This document shows, in pieces, positions 47,953-56,240 of a stretch of 64,000 nucleotides of DNA. Position 1 is the first letter of the stretch, and each line of letters starts with the position of its first letter. The stretch is from Novosphingobium sp. FKTRR1 (GTDB taxonomy: Bacteria > Pseudomonadota > Alphaproteobacteria > Sphingomonadales > Sphingomonadaceae), in contig NZ_JAIZDA010000014.1 in assembly GCF_020404405.1 (NCBI RefSeq), positions 1 to 64,000 of the forward strand. The letters run 5' to 3'. A program made the position numbers and the translations under genes. Under the pieces are notes generated by a model, which worked only from the letters and a program-made list of their open reading frames with translations, did not search any database and was not told where the DNA came from.

Positions 47953-48354
47953 TCACATGTCGCTCATCGGCTTGTCGGCCATGGGCTTGGCGGTCTTCTT
48001 CTTCGCCGCCGGCTTGGCCTTCTTCATCGGCATCTTGCAGCAGCCACTCTTCGCCTTACCGGCCATGCCCGAGCCGTTCGATGCAGGCGAGCCGCCGGAC
48101 ATGCCGGCCATCCCCGACATGCCCTGTTGATCCTGCTGGGCCGGTTGCCCCTGCTGCTTCTGCGCGCCGGCCTGATGATCCTTCATCATCTGATCGTGCA
48201 TCTGCTGCCCGCCATGATCCATGCCCTGCTGGTGGGCATGGGCCGGCGCAGCCTGCGCGGGCGCGGGCGTCGACTGGGCGAGAGCGGTGCCGGCGGCGAA
48301 GGTTAGCGTCGCGAAGAGGCTGACGGGCGCCGCGAGAAATGTCGTCTGTCGCAT
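47953..48354 (-). CDS. Secreted Met/His/Gln-rich copper-binding protein (predicted)
   Basis: A 133-aa exported protein: signal peptide to ALAQ, then HAHQQGMDHGGQQMHDQMMKDH, a Gln/Ala linker, GMSGMAGMSGG, a GCCKMPMKKAK motif, and a Lys-rich tail ending MADKPMSDM. The dense Met/His/Cys content fits copper sequestration in the periplasm. It has no recognisable fold. A TACGTA-containing promoter candidate lies about 92 nt upstream of the start. Confidence 0.75.
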   Translation of the reverse strand: MRQTTFLAAPVSLFATLTFAAGTALAQSTPAPAQAAPAHAHQQGMDHGGQQMHDQMMKDHQAGAQKQQGQPAQQDQQGMSGMAGMSGGSPASNGSGMAGKAKSGCCKMPMKKAKPAAKKKTAKPMADKPMSDM

Positions 48355-48672
48355 TGAGGGTCTCCGAGTGTTCTTCCTGTTGCCCGATCGACGTTCCGAT
48401 CCCGGCAATTCCGAAGCTTCAATGCTGCTAGCGAGACGCAGTCTGTATACGTAACTTACGAATCGAAATCCGATCGGCCGTGTGCCTGCTGGAGCAGGCG
48501 CGTAAAATGATGATCCGGGATCGATCAAAAATGTGACCCGGCCTGGTTTTCTCGTCCTGAGACCGGCCAGAAAAGCGATTGGCCCGCCGTGGGAACGGCG
48601 GACCAAGGCTTCGGTTGAAAGCGGCCATGATCTTGTCCGTCAACCTTGTCGTCTGATGGAATGATGGCAGGG
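48355..48672. other. Intergenic region with a TACGTATA element and a stem-loop
   Basis: About 320 bases with no supported gene. On the minus strand it holds TTACGTATA (48446-48454), a likely promoter piece for the Met-rich gene at 47953, and a stem-loop at 48581-48604 that follows the gene at 48673. Confidence 0.5.
48581..48604 (-). terminator. Stem-loop after the small Met/His-rich gene
   Basis: GGCCCGCCG (48581-48589) pairs with CGGCGGACC (48596-48604), with a loop of six and one mismatch; TTTT occurs a few bases after it on the minus strand. It is nearly the same stem as at 47891, also placed after a Met-rich gene. Confidence 0.5.
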
Positions 48673-48963
48673 TCAGCAACCACCGTCCGACCTGTGTGAC
48701 ATGCCGGAGGCGCCGTCCTGGTCCTGCGAATCCCGCATCGCCATTCGATGGCCCTGCATCATCTGGCCGTGCATCTGCTCCTTACCGTGAGCCATGCCCT
48801 GCATGTGGGCAGGATCGGGCTGGGCAGGCGCCGGCCTGGCCTTGAGGGTCTCCTCAAGATCGGGCATGCCCGGCGGCATCCCGTCCGCCAGCACCGGTCC
48901 GGCACTGACGGCGAGGAAGCCGAGAGCTGCGAGCGAAGCGATCATTGCCGTCTTCTTGCGCAA
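48673..48963 (-). CDS. Small secreted Met/His-rich protein
   Basis: A 96-aa exported protein with a signal peptide (ends near VLADG), then GMPPGMPDLEETLKARP and HMQGMAHGKEQMHGQMMQGHRMAMRD, ending in GGC. The composition indicates copper or silver binding in the periplasm. It shares the Met/His pattern, but no wider alignment, with the product at 47953. TTACGTATA lies 110 nt upstream (49073-49081). Confidence 0.75.
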   Translation of the reverse strand: MRKKTAMIASLAALGFLAVSAGPVLADGMPPGMPDLEETLKARPAPAQPDPAHMQGMAHGKEQMHGQMMQGHRMAMRDSQDQDGASGMSHRSDGGC

Positions 48964-49191
48964 GTATCCATTCCTTCAAGTCTGGGTTTCCCGTTCGATC
49001 GAGCATATGCCCGGTCGATTGTCGCCCCTTCCGGAGCTTGCCCGTGAAATGGTGTCACCTTCCGCCTTGCTGTATACGTAATGTGCGAAGTCCGTCTCTG
49101 AGATGGCCATAAATTATCGCACTGGCATCGTTGTTGTGCCGATGTGTAACTATGGTTCGGACTCGAGAGCAGGACAGGTCGGCAACAGTGA

Positions 49192-50493
49192 CTAATCCAT
49201 GGCGGCCAGCAGACGCTCGAGAGGAATAGTGGCAAAAGTGGTGAAGCTGTCAGCAATGGCATAAGGCAGTACCAGCACCCGATTATGTACCATCGCGCCG
49301 CAGCTGTAGGCTACGTTTGGCACATAACCTTCGCGCTCATCCATGTCCGACCGCAAAAGCGGTAGCTTCGTCCGCGCCAGCAGCTTCGAGGGATCGTCAC
49401 GGTCCAGCAGGCACGCCCCGATGCAATAGTTCCGAACGGCGCCGACTCCATGAGTTACGACCAGCCAGCCTTCGTCGATCTCGATCGGCGATCCGCAATT
49501 ACCGATCTGGACAAACTCCCAAGGCCAGCGAGGTTCGATGGCTTTCGCTCCGCCACTCCAGTCGTGAATGTCCGCGGACGTCAGGAACCAGATATTTTCG
49601 TTATCCTCGCGCCCAAGCATGGCAAAGTGCCCGGCAATGCGTCGGGGGAAAAGCGCCATGCCCTTGCTACCGGTGGCATCCCCACGCAGCGGTCTGAGTT
49701 CGAATGTCCGGAAGTCCGGCGTGGACAACAACTCCTGCCGGACGGACTGGCCGCTAAATGCCGTATATGTACCGAAATAGGTGGCTCGGCCATCGTCGTC
49801 CAGGAAGCGGACCAAGCGAAGGTCTTCGATGCCACCACGCTGGCTGGGGGTTGTCGGAAAGATCACGATCTCCGAGAGATCGTGGCTGCCATCGCACTTG
49901 ATCCGAATGCCCGCGTCCGGCCCGTCCTCGCCGGAGATGTTTTCAGTCTCCAGCACGAGCGGCATGGGGCTCGGAGGATTGATTGCTATGGTTCCGTCCG
50001 CGGCGCAAAACCCGGTGCGAAAGGTGACGGAGGAGATATGCCCCTCGCCCACGCCTCGCAGGGAAAGAATGAATCGGAGAGAGTTTTCAGGTACAGCAGA
50101 CTGATCAGGATGCAGGACGATGCTCGGATTGAAAAGCGCTGCTGCCTCATAGGAATATTCGTTGCAAAAATGGGCACCGATCAAGAGCGCCTGTTCATGG
50201 GTGACCTCGCAATCACAGACGATGATGCCATCAACCTCGTGGAACCGCCGCAAAAACAGGGACGGAACCTCACGATGCCTTCCCGAGAAATCATCAAGAA
50301 TGCGTTGCAACTCATCGTGGAGCGATGCTGGGTCGAGCGCCAGGACGCGGTCGGCGATGCGCTGCGCACGTGGCTGATCCGGTACCGCATATTTATAGGT
50401 TTCCGTCGACGGCATATAGGGTCTGATCACTACCCTTGCTGGATTGGGGCGGAGCAATTCGGGTAGCCGGTTGACAAATTCGGCGGTTGACAC
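49192..50493 (-). CDS. GH130-family glycoside phosphorylase/hydrolase
   Basis: A 433-aa five-bladed beta-propeller protein of the GH130 type, which mainly cleaves beta-mannosides by phosphorolysis. Signatures seen are NPSIVLHPD, DLRLVRFLDDDG, GNCGSPIEIDEGWLVVTHG and YVPNVAYSCGAM. The subfamily and substrate are not clear. I chose the GTG at 50493 because GGAG lies 6 nt before it; a TTG four codons earlier is also open. It has no carbohydrate gene beside it, which is odd for this family. Confidence 0.85.
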   Translation of the reverse strand: MSTAEFVNRLPELLRPNPARVVIRPYMPSTETYKYAVPDQPRAQRIADRVLALDPASLHDELQRILDDFSGRHREVPSLFLRRFHEVDGIIVCDCEVTHEQALLIGAHFCNEYSYEAAALFNPSIVLHPDQSAVPENSLRFILSLRGVGEGHISSVTFRTGFCAADGTIAINPPSPMPLVLETENISGEDGPDAGIRIKCDGSHDLSEIVIFPTTPSQRGGIEDLRLVRFLDDDGRATYFGTYTAFSGQSVRQELLSTPDFRTFELRPLRGDATGSKGMALFPRRIAGHFAMLGREDNENIWFLTSADIHDWSGGAKAIEPRWPWEFVQIGNCGSPIEIDEGWLVVTHGVGAVRNYCIGACLLDRDDPSKLLARTKLPLLRSDMDEREGYVPNVAYSCGAMVHNRVLVLPYAIADSFTTFATIPLERLLAAMD

Positions 50494-50747
50494 TGACTTC
50501 TCCAATACAGATCGACCGTGGAGCGTTCACGCAATCGTAAAGATGGTGCTCGGCATTACCCGACTATCGGGTGGCGGCACGGAAGGCTCCGGCGATGGCG
50601 GGTGCGATGATTTCCGCCGTTGCCGGATACTCGGACTTTGTGCCACGTGCCATGATCGCTGTCCTGGCGTAGTTGTCGGACACACAAGCTGTGACCGGGG
50701 GCTCTGGCCTGAACGTGACTATGTGGGGCACGTGCGAAGCGCGCCGC

Positions 50748-51188
50748 TCAGCTCGACATGTCCGCCATCGTTCGGCAGCTCGCCGCGCATTTCTTGCAGG
50801 TGGCCGAGCAACGCGCGATCCGCTGGTCCGCGCTATGGCGTCCGCATTCCTCGGCGCAGCGCTCGCAAGCGTCGGCGCAGGCGCGGCAGACGATGCGGTG
50901 CAGGGCAGATTCCCGCAGCATCGAGTTGGCGGTCGCCTGGCACAGTTCCGCACAGTCGTTCAGCATGGCGATCAGCGACGCCGTAGCTGACGCGCCGCCT
51001 TGCTTCGTCAGCCAAGCGGCGGTTTCCAGGCACATGCGGTGCGAAGCCACGCAATCGTCGATGCAGTCCGTCATCGACATCGCCATCCCTTCCATTCGAT
51101 GCTGCTGCGCCGCCGCCGGCACAGCCAGCGTTCCGGCGGCGGCAAGGCCGGCGCCGGCCATCAGCAATTCGCGTCTCTCGATCATCAT
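50748..51188 (-). CDS. csp: Cys-rich four-helix-bundle copper storage protein (Csp type)
   Basis: A 146-aa protein with a Tat-like signal (ERRELLMAGAGLAAAG) and fourteen Cys in the mature part, spaced along helices (DCIDDC, MC, DCAELC, VCRACADACERCAEEC, RC, TCKKCAASC). Csp proteins bind many Cu(I) ions inside a four-helix bundle; the exported kind stores copper in the periplasm. GGGAGG precedes the ATG; a second ATG follows at once. It is the last gene of the electron-transfer operon. Confidence 0.9.
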   Translation of the reverse strand: MMIERRELLMAGAGLAAAGTLAVPAAAQQHRMEGMAMSMTDCIDDCVASHRMCLETAAWLTKQGGASATASLIAMLNDCAELCQATANSMLRESALHRIVCRACADACERCAEECGRHSADQRIARCSATCKKCAASCRTMADMSS

Positions 51189-51202
51189 GCACCTCCCATC
51201 TG

Positions 51203-51646
51203 CTATCCCTTGAGCGCTGTGCCGCATCCGGCGGCCTCAGCCGTCGCAGGCGACCCATCCGACGCCGCACGCGCCTTCTCCCGCGCCATCCGGGTTTCCT
51301 CCCAGGGCCAGTGGCCGTTGATCTCGACCCCGAGCGAGATGCTCAGGAAGGTCCGCACCAGCACCAGCCCGGCCAGAACGATGAGATCGTCGAGCGTTGG
51401 GTTGATCACCAGCGACTTGACGATGTCGCCGGCGACCAGAAATTCCAGGCCGAGCAGGATGCTGCGGCCGAGCGCCGAGCGGAACGCGCTATAAGCCTCG
51501 GTCCGGTCGCCCGCCCTCGCCCGCCGCGCAAACAGAAAGGTTGCGAGCCCCGCGCCGACCAGGATGGTCAGCGTGCCCGCCAGTTCCAGGCCAATCACCG
51601 CGAGCCGGAAGAAGGCGCTCAGCCAGTCGGCCTCAATGGTGATCAT
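51203..51646 (-). CDS. DUF1622 membrane protein
   Basis: A 147-aa protein with three predicted membrane helices (residues about 10-35, 60-80 and 85-105), with ILLGLEFLVAGDIVKSLVINPTLDDLIVLAGLVLVRTFLSISLGVEI as the DUF1622 core (quoted here in parts: GLEFLVAGDI, VLVRTFLSISLGVEI). Function unknown. It overlaps the end of the multihaem cytochrome gene by 14 bases. Confidence 0.82.
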   Translation of the reverse strand: MITIEADWLSAFFRLAVIGLELAGTLTILVGAGLATFLFARRARAGDRTEAYSAFRSALGRSILLGLEFLVAGDIVKSLVINPTLDDLIVLAGLVLVRTFLSISLGVEINGHWPWEETRMAREKARAASDGSPATAEAAGCGTALKG

Positions 51647-52355
51647 ACCAGCCTCGCTTGCGGATATTGTTGAAGCTGTCGGTGGCGTGACAGGCATAGC
51701 ATTGGTCGACGCGCGCCTTCGATCCGGCTGCGCGCTGCGAGACCATGCTGAAATGCTCCATGAAGTGACTCGGCGGCGCCTTGTGGCACTCGGCGCACTG
51801 CGTCGAATTGACCGATGGATGGCGATAATTGACGATCTTCCAGCTGTCGGTCTTGTGGCAGCTCGCGCAGTCGGTGCCGAACAGGGCCTGGTGCGGATCG
51901 CGGAACGCATGGCAGCTCGCGCAATTGAGCGCGGTCTCGGGAGTCAGGCTTCTAGTGTTTGTCGACATGCCCGCCGAAGGCTGCCGCCACTTTGCCATGT
52001 CGAGCAAGGCGGCGTGATCCATGCGGATGATGCCGCGCTCTCCCTCATGTTCGACGTGGCAGGAGGTGCACTGCGTCGCTTTCGCGTGGAACTGAGTCGA
52101 CTGCTTCGTCCCGAAATCCGTGCCCGCATGGCAGGTGAGACAGGTCCGGGTTTCGACGCCCTTGCCCGGCGTGTGGCAGGCCGTGCATTGGCCGGCGAAG
52201 GACTGGTGCGCGCTCGAGAGCGGGCCGGGCGAGACGAGCTGCGCCATCAGGCCGGCATCCCTCGGCGCGTCCGATCGCATCCGGATCGCGACCGCGGCGA
52301 CCATCACCAGCAGGGCCGCGATGAAGACGGCGTAGGAAAGACGCTGCCAGCTCAT
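51633..52355 (-). CDS. Membrane-anchored seven-haem cytochrome c
   Basis: A 240-aa protein with one N-terminal helix (SYAVFIAALLVMVAAVAI) as anchor and a periplasmic part with seven CxxCH haem-binding motifs, beginning at residues 57, 72, 96, 145, 163, 187 and 219. Spare His residues could be sixth ligands. It resembles small cytochrome c3/c7-type carriers. It overlaps the cytochrome b gene as ATGA and would take electrons from it on the outer face. Confidence 0.93.
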   Translation of the reverse strand: MSWQRLSYAVFIAALLVMVAAVAIRMRSDAPRDAGLMAQLVSPGPLSSAHQSFAGQCTACHTPGKGVETRTCLTCHAGTDFGTKQSTQFHAKATQCTSCHVEHEGERGIIRMDHAALLDMAKWRQPSAGMSTNTRSLTPETALNCASCHAFRDPHQALFGTDCASCHKTDSWKIVNYRHPSVNSTQCAECHKAPPSHFMEHFSMVSQRAAGSKARVDQCYACHATDSFNNIRKRGWYDHH

Positions 52356-53080
52356 AGCCAGCGCAGCCCGTAATAGATCGCCGCGCCGACGTGGAGCGCG
52401 AGCAGCGCGAAGATGAGACAGCCCAGCAGGATGTGCAGGAACCGCCATCGCGCGAACAGGGTGTTGGTCGCCTCTTCGGCGCGGATCGCGAATTCGGTAT
52501 CGGCCAGCGCCGCGGCGATCCCCGCCTTGTCCTGGGGGTGCTGGCCCGCGGGCGCATCCCCGGCGACGAACAGATAGCGCCTCCAGCCCGACAGCGGCGC
52601 GGCTGCGGTATCGGCCTGCGTCGGCGCGGCCGGCTCCTCGAGGAAGGCGGCGCGAAGCGAAGCCAGTTCCGACCTGCGTCCGCGCAGCGCCCGACCAAGC
52701 TGGGCAAGCAGGTAGCGGCCGATGAAGCCGGTGATGACCGTCATCAGCAGAAGGATGGTCAGAAGCAGTCCGACCGGGCTTTCGAGCTTGTGCGCGGCGT
52801 GGACCAGACCCAGGATCGGCGCCAGCACGCCGGCATAGATGTGGATGGCGAGCAGGGTCGGCTTGCTGACGAGCCGGGAGAGCGCCTTGTCGACCCAGGC
52901 GATATGCTTGGCCGCGACATAGGGAAGCGTCAGCAGCATCAGCACGAGCGCTGCGATCCCGATGATCCCGCCGGCCAGGCTGCCCGGAAAGCGCGGTGAC
53001 ACATGCACGAGGTAGCCGAACGGGAACAGCAGCAGGAACGCGACCAGCAGGCCGACGGCGATGTCGCTGCGTTCGCGCAT
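52352..53080 (-). CDS. Predicted dihaem cytochrome b-type membrane protein
   Basis: A 242-aa membrane protein with five hydrophobic segments. H80 and H94 lie on one helix (HIYAGVLAPILGLVH) and H216 and H230 on another (HILLGCLIFALLALH). Both pairs are spaced H-x13-H, the arrangement that holds two haems b between two helices. A hydrophilic loop (residues about 130-205) lies between. It overlaps genes on both sides by four bases, or one at the reductase, and probably passes electrons through the membrane. Confidence 0.8.
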   Translation of the reverse strand: MRERSDIAVGLLVAFLLLFPFGYLVHVSPRFPGSLAGGIIGIAALVLMLLTLPYVAAKHIAWVDKALSRLVSKPTLLAIHIYAGVLAPILGLVHAAHKLESPVGLLLTILLLMTVITGFIGRYLLAQLGRALRGRRSELASLRAAFLEEPAAPTQADTAAAPLSGWRRYLFVAGDAPAGQHPQDKAGIAAALADTEFAIRAEEATNTLFARWRFLHILLGCLIFALLALHVGAAIYYGLRWL

Positions 53081-54996
53081 CAGGCTTCGACCACGAGCGG
53101 CGTGCCCGTGCCCTTCGCCTGGCACGCGAGCACATAGCCCTGCGCCTTGTCGGCGGGCGCGAGGCCGGACTCGACCTCCATCGTCACCTCGCCCTGCAGC
53201 AGCTTGACGACGCAGGCGCCGCATGTGCCCGCACGGCAGGCATAGGGGATCTCGACGCCCGCGCCCTCGGCCGCCTCGAGCACGGTCTCGTCCGCGGGCA
53301 AAGCCGCCGACACCCCCGACACGGAGAAGGTCACCGTGCTCGGTGCCACCTCGGCGCTCGGGGCCGGCTTAGCTGCTGGCGCGGGCGCGGGCTTGACCTC
53401 GAGATCCTCGTGGTCGGCCGGCAGCGAGGCCGGACCGAACGCCTCGGTGTGCAGCTGCGCTTCGGGGACGCCGAGTTCCGCCAGCACGCCGCGCATCGCG
53501 CCCATCATCGCCGGCGGGCCGCACATATGGATCCGCCGGCTCGCGATCTCCGGCACCGCGGCCAGGATCATCTCGCGGGTGATCGGCCCTTCGGGGCCCA
53601 TCCAGACGGTGCCGGGCGCGCGCTGCATCGCGGCGACGACATGGAGGTTGGGAAAACGGCGTTCGAGCCGTTCGAGCTCGTCGCGGAACACGAATTCCTC
53701 GGTCGACCGTGCGCCGTAGAAGAAGAAGATATCACCCTTCCACGCGGTGTCGGTGAGATAGCGCAGCACCGACATCATCGGGGTGATGCCGACCCCGCCC
53801 GCGATCAGCACGATGCTCTGGGCATCCGTTCCCGTGAAGGTGAAGGCGCCGAACGGTCCGCTGACCTTCAGCAGATCGTCGGCGACGACCTTGTCGTGCA
53901 GGTATCGCGAGACCACGCCCTGCTCCTCGCGCTTGACCGTCAGTTCGACATAGGCCCGCTGGGTCGGCGAAGAGGCGATCGTGTAGGAACGGCGCGCGGT
54001 CTTGCCCGCTTCGGGCTCTACCTCGACCTGCAGGAACTGGCCCGGCAGGAAGTCGAACGGCAGCCGGTCGGCGGCCGGGTCCGCGAGCCGGAAGGTCAGC
54101 ACGCTCGGCGTCTCTCGCACGATCTGGACCACGCGCAGCTGCCCCGCCCAGCTTTTGGGCTTGCGCAGCGAAGCTCCCGCGGGCGCGGCCGCATTGCTCG
54201 AGGCGAGCCCGGCGCTGCCGGCAACGGGGGCAGGTGCGTGCGCGAGCTTCGCAGCGGGCGGGACAGCCTTCGGCTCCGGCTTTTCCGAGGTCTTGGCGGT
54301 GGCGACACCGCCGGCGATCGCCCCGATCCGCCGGAGGCGGAAGATCTGCAGCGCGATCAGCGTGGCGCTCACCAGCCCCAGGAAGAGCATGAGAAGGAGG
54401 TGTGAGGGCGAGATGCCGAACCAGTGGTCGGCATGGCCGGGCGCGGCCTGGTCGATGTCGAGCTGATCGCGCAGCCAGGCAAGGCCGACCTCCCGGGGCG
54501 GCTGCAAGCCCCCGATCGCGCCCTGCGCGGCGGTGCCGGACCGGAACAGGTCGGTTCCATCGCGCAGGCGGCGCGCCGCATCGAGCCGGGCCGAGACCGT
54601 GGTTGCACGCGCGCCGTCGGCCGAGGCGGCGTTGATCATCGCCAGACCGGTGCTTACCCGTTCGCCGGCCTGCGCAGCGACCCGCTGCCTTGCCGCTTCG
54701 TCGAGCGCGGGAAAGGCGAGCAGCTGCGAGATGAAGCCGGTCCGGCGCGATTCGTGGCCGTGCTCATTCTCCCCTTCCCCATTGATCATGCGATCCATCA
54801 TGGGGTTCATCATCTTCGCCATGTCCGACGACCCCGGCTCTGCCGGTGCGGACATGCCCCCGCCGGCCGGCATGCCTGCGCCATGATGCGCGGCATGATC
54901 CTCGCCCTCCTGCGCGCCCGCGCTCGCGCTCGCGGACAGGCTGAGAGCGATTGCGCAGCCGAGGCTCAAGCGTCGAAGGCTGATCCGCCTGGACAT
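53080..54996 (-). CDS. Membrane-anchored flavin/2Fe-2S reductase with a His-rich periplasmic domain
   Basis: A 638-aa multidomain protein. Residues 1-30 form a signal-like segment. Residues 30-180 are His/Met-rich and helical (EDHAAHHGAGM; MNPMMDRM). A membrane helix follows near 190-212, with positive residues (RLRR) on the inner side. Residues about 285-500 form a ferredoxin reductase module (FLPGQFLQVEV; RRSYTIASSP; IAGGVGITPMMSVLR; HMCGPPAMM). The C-terminal end is a plant-type 2Fe-2S domain (CRAGTCGAC plus a later Cys). Reducing equivalents from NAD(P)H would enter here. Start choice: ATG 54996 has AAGGGG at a good distance; ATG 55002 is also possible. Confidence 0.88.
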   Translation of the reverse strand: MSRRISLRRLSLGCAIALSLSASASAGAQEGEDHAAHHGAGMPAGGGMSAPAEPGSSDMAKMMNPMMDRMINGEGENEHGHESRRTGFISQLLAFPALDEAARQRVAAQAGERVSTGLAMINAASADGARATTVSARLDAARRLRDGTDLFRSGTAAQGAIGGLQPPREVGLAWLRDQLDIDQAAPGHADHWFGISPSHLLLMLFLGLVSATLIALQIFRLRRIGAIAGGVATAKTSEKPEPKAVPPAAKLAHAPAPVAGSAGLASSNAAAPAGASLRKPKSWAGQLRVVQIVRETPSVLTFRLADPAADRLPFDFLPGQFLQVEVEPEAGKTARRSYTIASSPTQRAYVELTVKREEQGVVSRYLHDKVVADDLLKVSGPFGAFTFTGTDAQSIVLIAGGVGITPMMSVLRYLTDTAWKGDIFFFYGARSTEEFVFRDELERLERRFPNLHVVAAMQRAPGTVWMGPEGPITREMILAAVPEIASRRIHMCGPPAMMGAMRGVLAELGVPEAQLHTEAFGPASLPADHEDLEVKPAPAPAAKPAPSAEVAPSTVTFSVSGVSAALPADETVLEAAEGAGVEIPYACRAGTCGACVVKLLQGEVTMEVESGLAPADKAQGYVLACQAKGTGTPLVVEA

Positions 54997-55019
54997 CCTC
55001 ATCCCCTTAGTGTGCGAGC

Positions 55020-55340
55020 CTACATATCCTTCATCGGCATCGCCGCATTGCCCGGCGCGGGATCGGGTGCCGGCGCGGTCTGGTTGCCGGCCCCGGCGCG
55101 CATCGCGTCATGGTCCATCGCCTGACGGTGATGCCGCTCCATCTCGGCCTGGTTGCTCATCGCGTCCATCGACGCCGCGTCTGCAGCGTTGCCGCTGTCG
55201 GTCAGGACCGGGGTGGCGGCGACGCTGTTCGCCGCGGGCGGCACCGTCTGGTCGGCCTGGCGGTCGCAGCCCGAAAGCGCGAGCGCCAGCAACAGGCTTC
55301 CGCCGACAAGCGGAAGGGCTTTTTTCGCATGGTTGATCAT
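55020..55340 (-). CDS. Small lipoprotein, Met/His-containing
   Basis: A 106-aa lipoprotein with lipobox LALSGC near residue 25, then a linker rich in Ala/Pro and a His/Met segment (MSNQAEMERHHRQAMDHDAMRAG) ending PMKDM. A copper-binding role is possible. It precedes the reductase gene by 23 bp and is likely the first gene of that operon. Confidence 0.7.
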   Translation of the reverse strand: MINHAKKALPLVGGSLLLALALSGCDRQADQTVPPAANSVAATPVLTDSGNAADAASMDAMSNQAEMERHHRQAMDHDAMRAGAGNQTAPAPDPAPGNAAMPMKDM

Positions 55341-55366
55341 AGCTTGCTCCTTGGCTTGAAAACTGT

Positions 55367-55397
55367 GGTCCCGGGCGCCGGGGATGGCGCCCGGACC
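55367..55397 (-). terminator. Strong GC stem-loop
   Basis: GGTCCCGGGCGCC (55367-55379) pairs with GGCGCCCGGACC (55386-55397) with a single-base bulge, followed on the minus strand by ACAGTTTT. It ends the transcript of the MerR/lipoprotein pair and separates it from the electron-transfer operon. Confidence 0.6.
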
Positions 55398-55400
55398 GGC

Positions 55401-55622
55401 TCATTGCGCGCTGCGCAGGATCTGAAGGCACCGGTCGTGCGAGAGGTTCATCGGGTTGCGCCCCTGCCCCTTCATCTCGCCATGATCATGCGGCGTCTGG
55501 AGACCCATATTGCCCTCCATCGCCCGGCAACTCTCGACCTGCGCCGAGGTCGGCCGCGTGGTTACACAGGCGCCTAGAAGCAGCGCCGGCGTGAGGACGG
55601 CGATCAAACGCATTTTCGTCAT
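55401..55622 (-). CDS. Small lipoprotein after the MerR gene
   Basis: A 73-aa lipoprotein with lipobox LLLGAC near residue 19, two further Cys (ESCRAME; DRCLQIL) and HDHGEM. Function unknown, perhaps a copper-binding lipoprotein. Its ATG overlaps the MerR stop as ATGA. Confidence 0.7.
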   Translation of the reverse strand: MTKMRLIAVLTPALLLGACVTTRPTSAQVESCRAMEGNMGLQTPHDHGEMKGQGRNPMNLSHDRCLQILRSAQ

Positions 55623-56098
55623 GACAAAACCCCTTTCGCTAGTGATGATCGTTCGTCCTGCGCTGCCTGATGTTTCTTGTTATGCTGCTGGTCTTTCCGC
55701 CGCGCCGTCAGGAAGGCGAGGATCGGGCAATCGGAGACGGGCACTTCGCCCGGGCATTCGTCGGCGAGCATCCGCAGCATGTCGCGGATATCCGACAGGC
55801 GCTCGAGCCGGGCTTCGGCGTCAGCGATCTTGGCAAGCGTGATATCGAGCACGGCCTGGGCATGCGCGGTGTCCGACGCCCTGAGCGCCAGCAGCTGCCG
55901 GGCCTGTTCGAGTGTGAAACCAAGCTCCTGCGCCGAGCGGATGAAATTGACGCGCTCGAGGTCGGTCGCGTCGTAGAGCCTGTAGCCCGCTGCCGTGCGC
56001 GCGGGCTCGCGCAGCAAGCCCATCCGCTCATAATAGCGGATCGTATCGCGGCCCACGCCTGCCGCGGCGGCCAGTTCGCCGATCTTGAAATTGCCCAT
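55619..56098 (-). CDS. MerR-family metal-responsive regulator
   Basis: A 159-aa MerR protein with helix-turn-helix (GELAAAAGVGRDTIRYYERMGLL), a long dimer helix, and metal loop ECPGEVPVSDCPIL, followed by a Gln/Lys-rich tail. The CxG...DCPIL arrangement is like CueR, but the preceding residue set is different, so the metal (Cu, Zn, Cd or Pb) is undecided. It has its own dyad promoter directly upstream and is coupled to the lipoprotein gene. Confidence 0.88.
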   Translation of the reverse strand: MGNFKIGELAAAAGVGRDTIRYYERMGLLREPARTAAGYRLYDATDLERVNFIRSAQELGFTLEQARQLLALRASDTAHAQAVLDITLAKIADAEARLERLSDIRDMLRMLADECPGEVPVSDCPILAFLTARRKDQQHNKKHQAAQDERSSLAKGVLS

Positions 56099-56111
56099 GT
56101 CATCCGCTCGA

Positions 56112-56142
56112 TCATGCCGGTAGGACCATGGTCCAGGGTCAA
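56112..56142 (-). promoter_or_regulatory. MerR-type promoter before the merR-like gene
   Basis: On the minus strand TTGACC (56137-56142), a 19-bp spacer with the perfect palindrome GGACCATGGTCC (56123-56134), and a weak GCATGA -10 (56112-56117), 13 nt before the regulator ATG. It suggests autoregulation. Confidence 0.65.
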
Positions 56143-56240
56143 GCGGTTTCGCCTCGATCCCGAACGGTCCGTTGCCGCCGGCAACCCGCTGCCCCGATGC
56201 CTCGCATCAGGGCAGCGTGTGCCGCCGGGCCACCGGCGCG

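Noticed and set aside
50494-50747. Minus-strand frame with MARGTKSEYPATAEIIAPAIAGAF as a relic gene
   Set aside because: It looks protein-like near its end, but start, length and family could not be supported; might be a relic.
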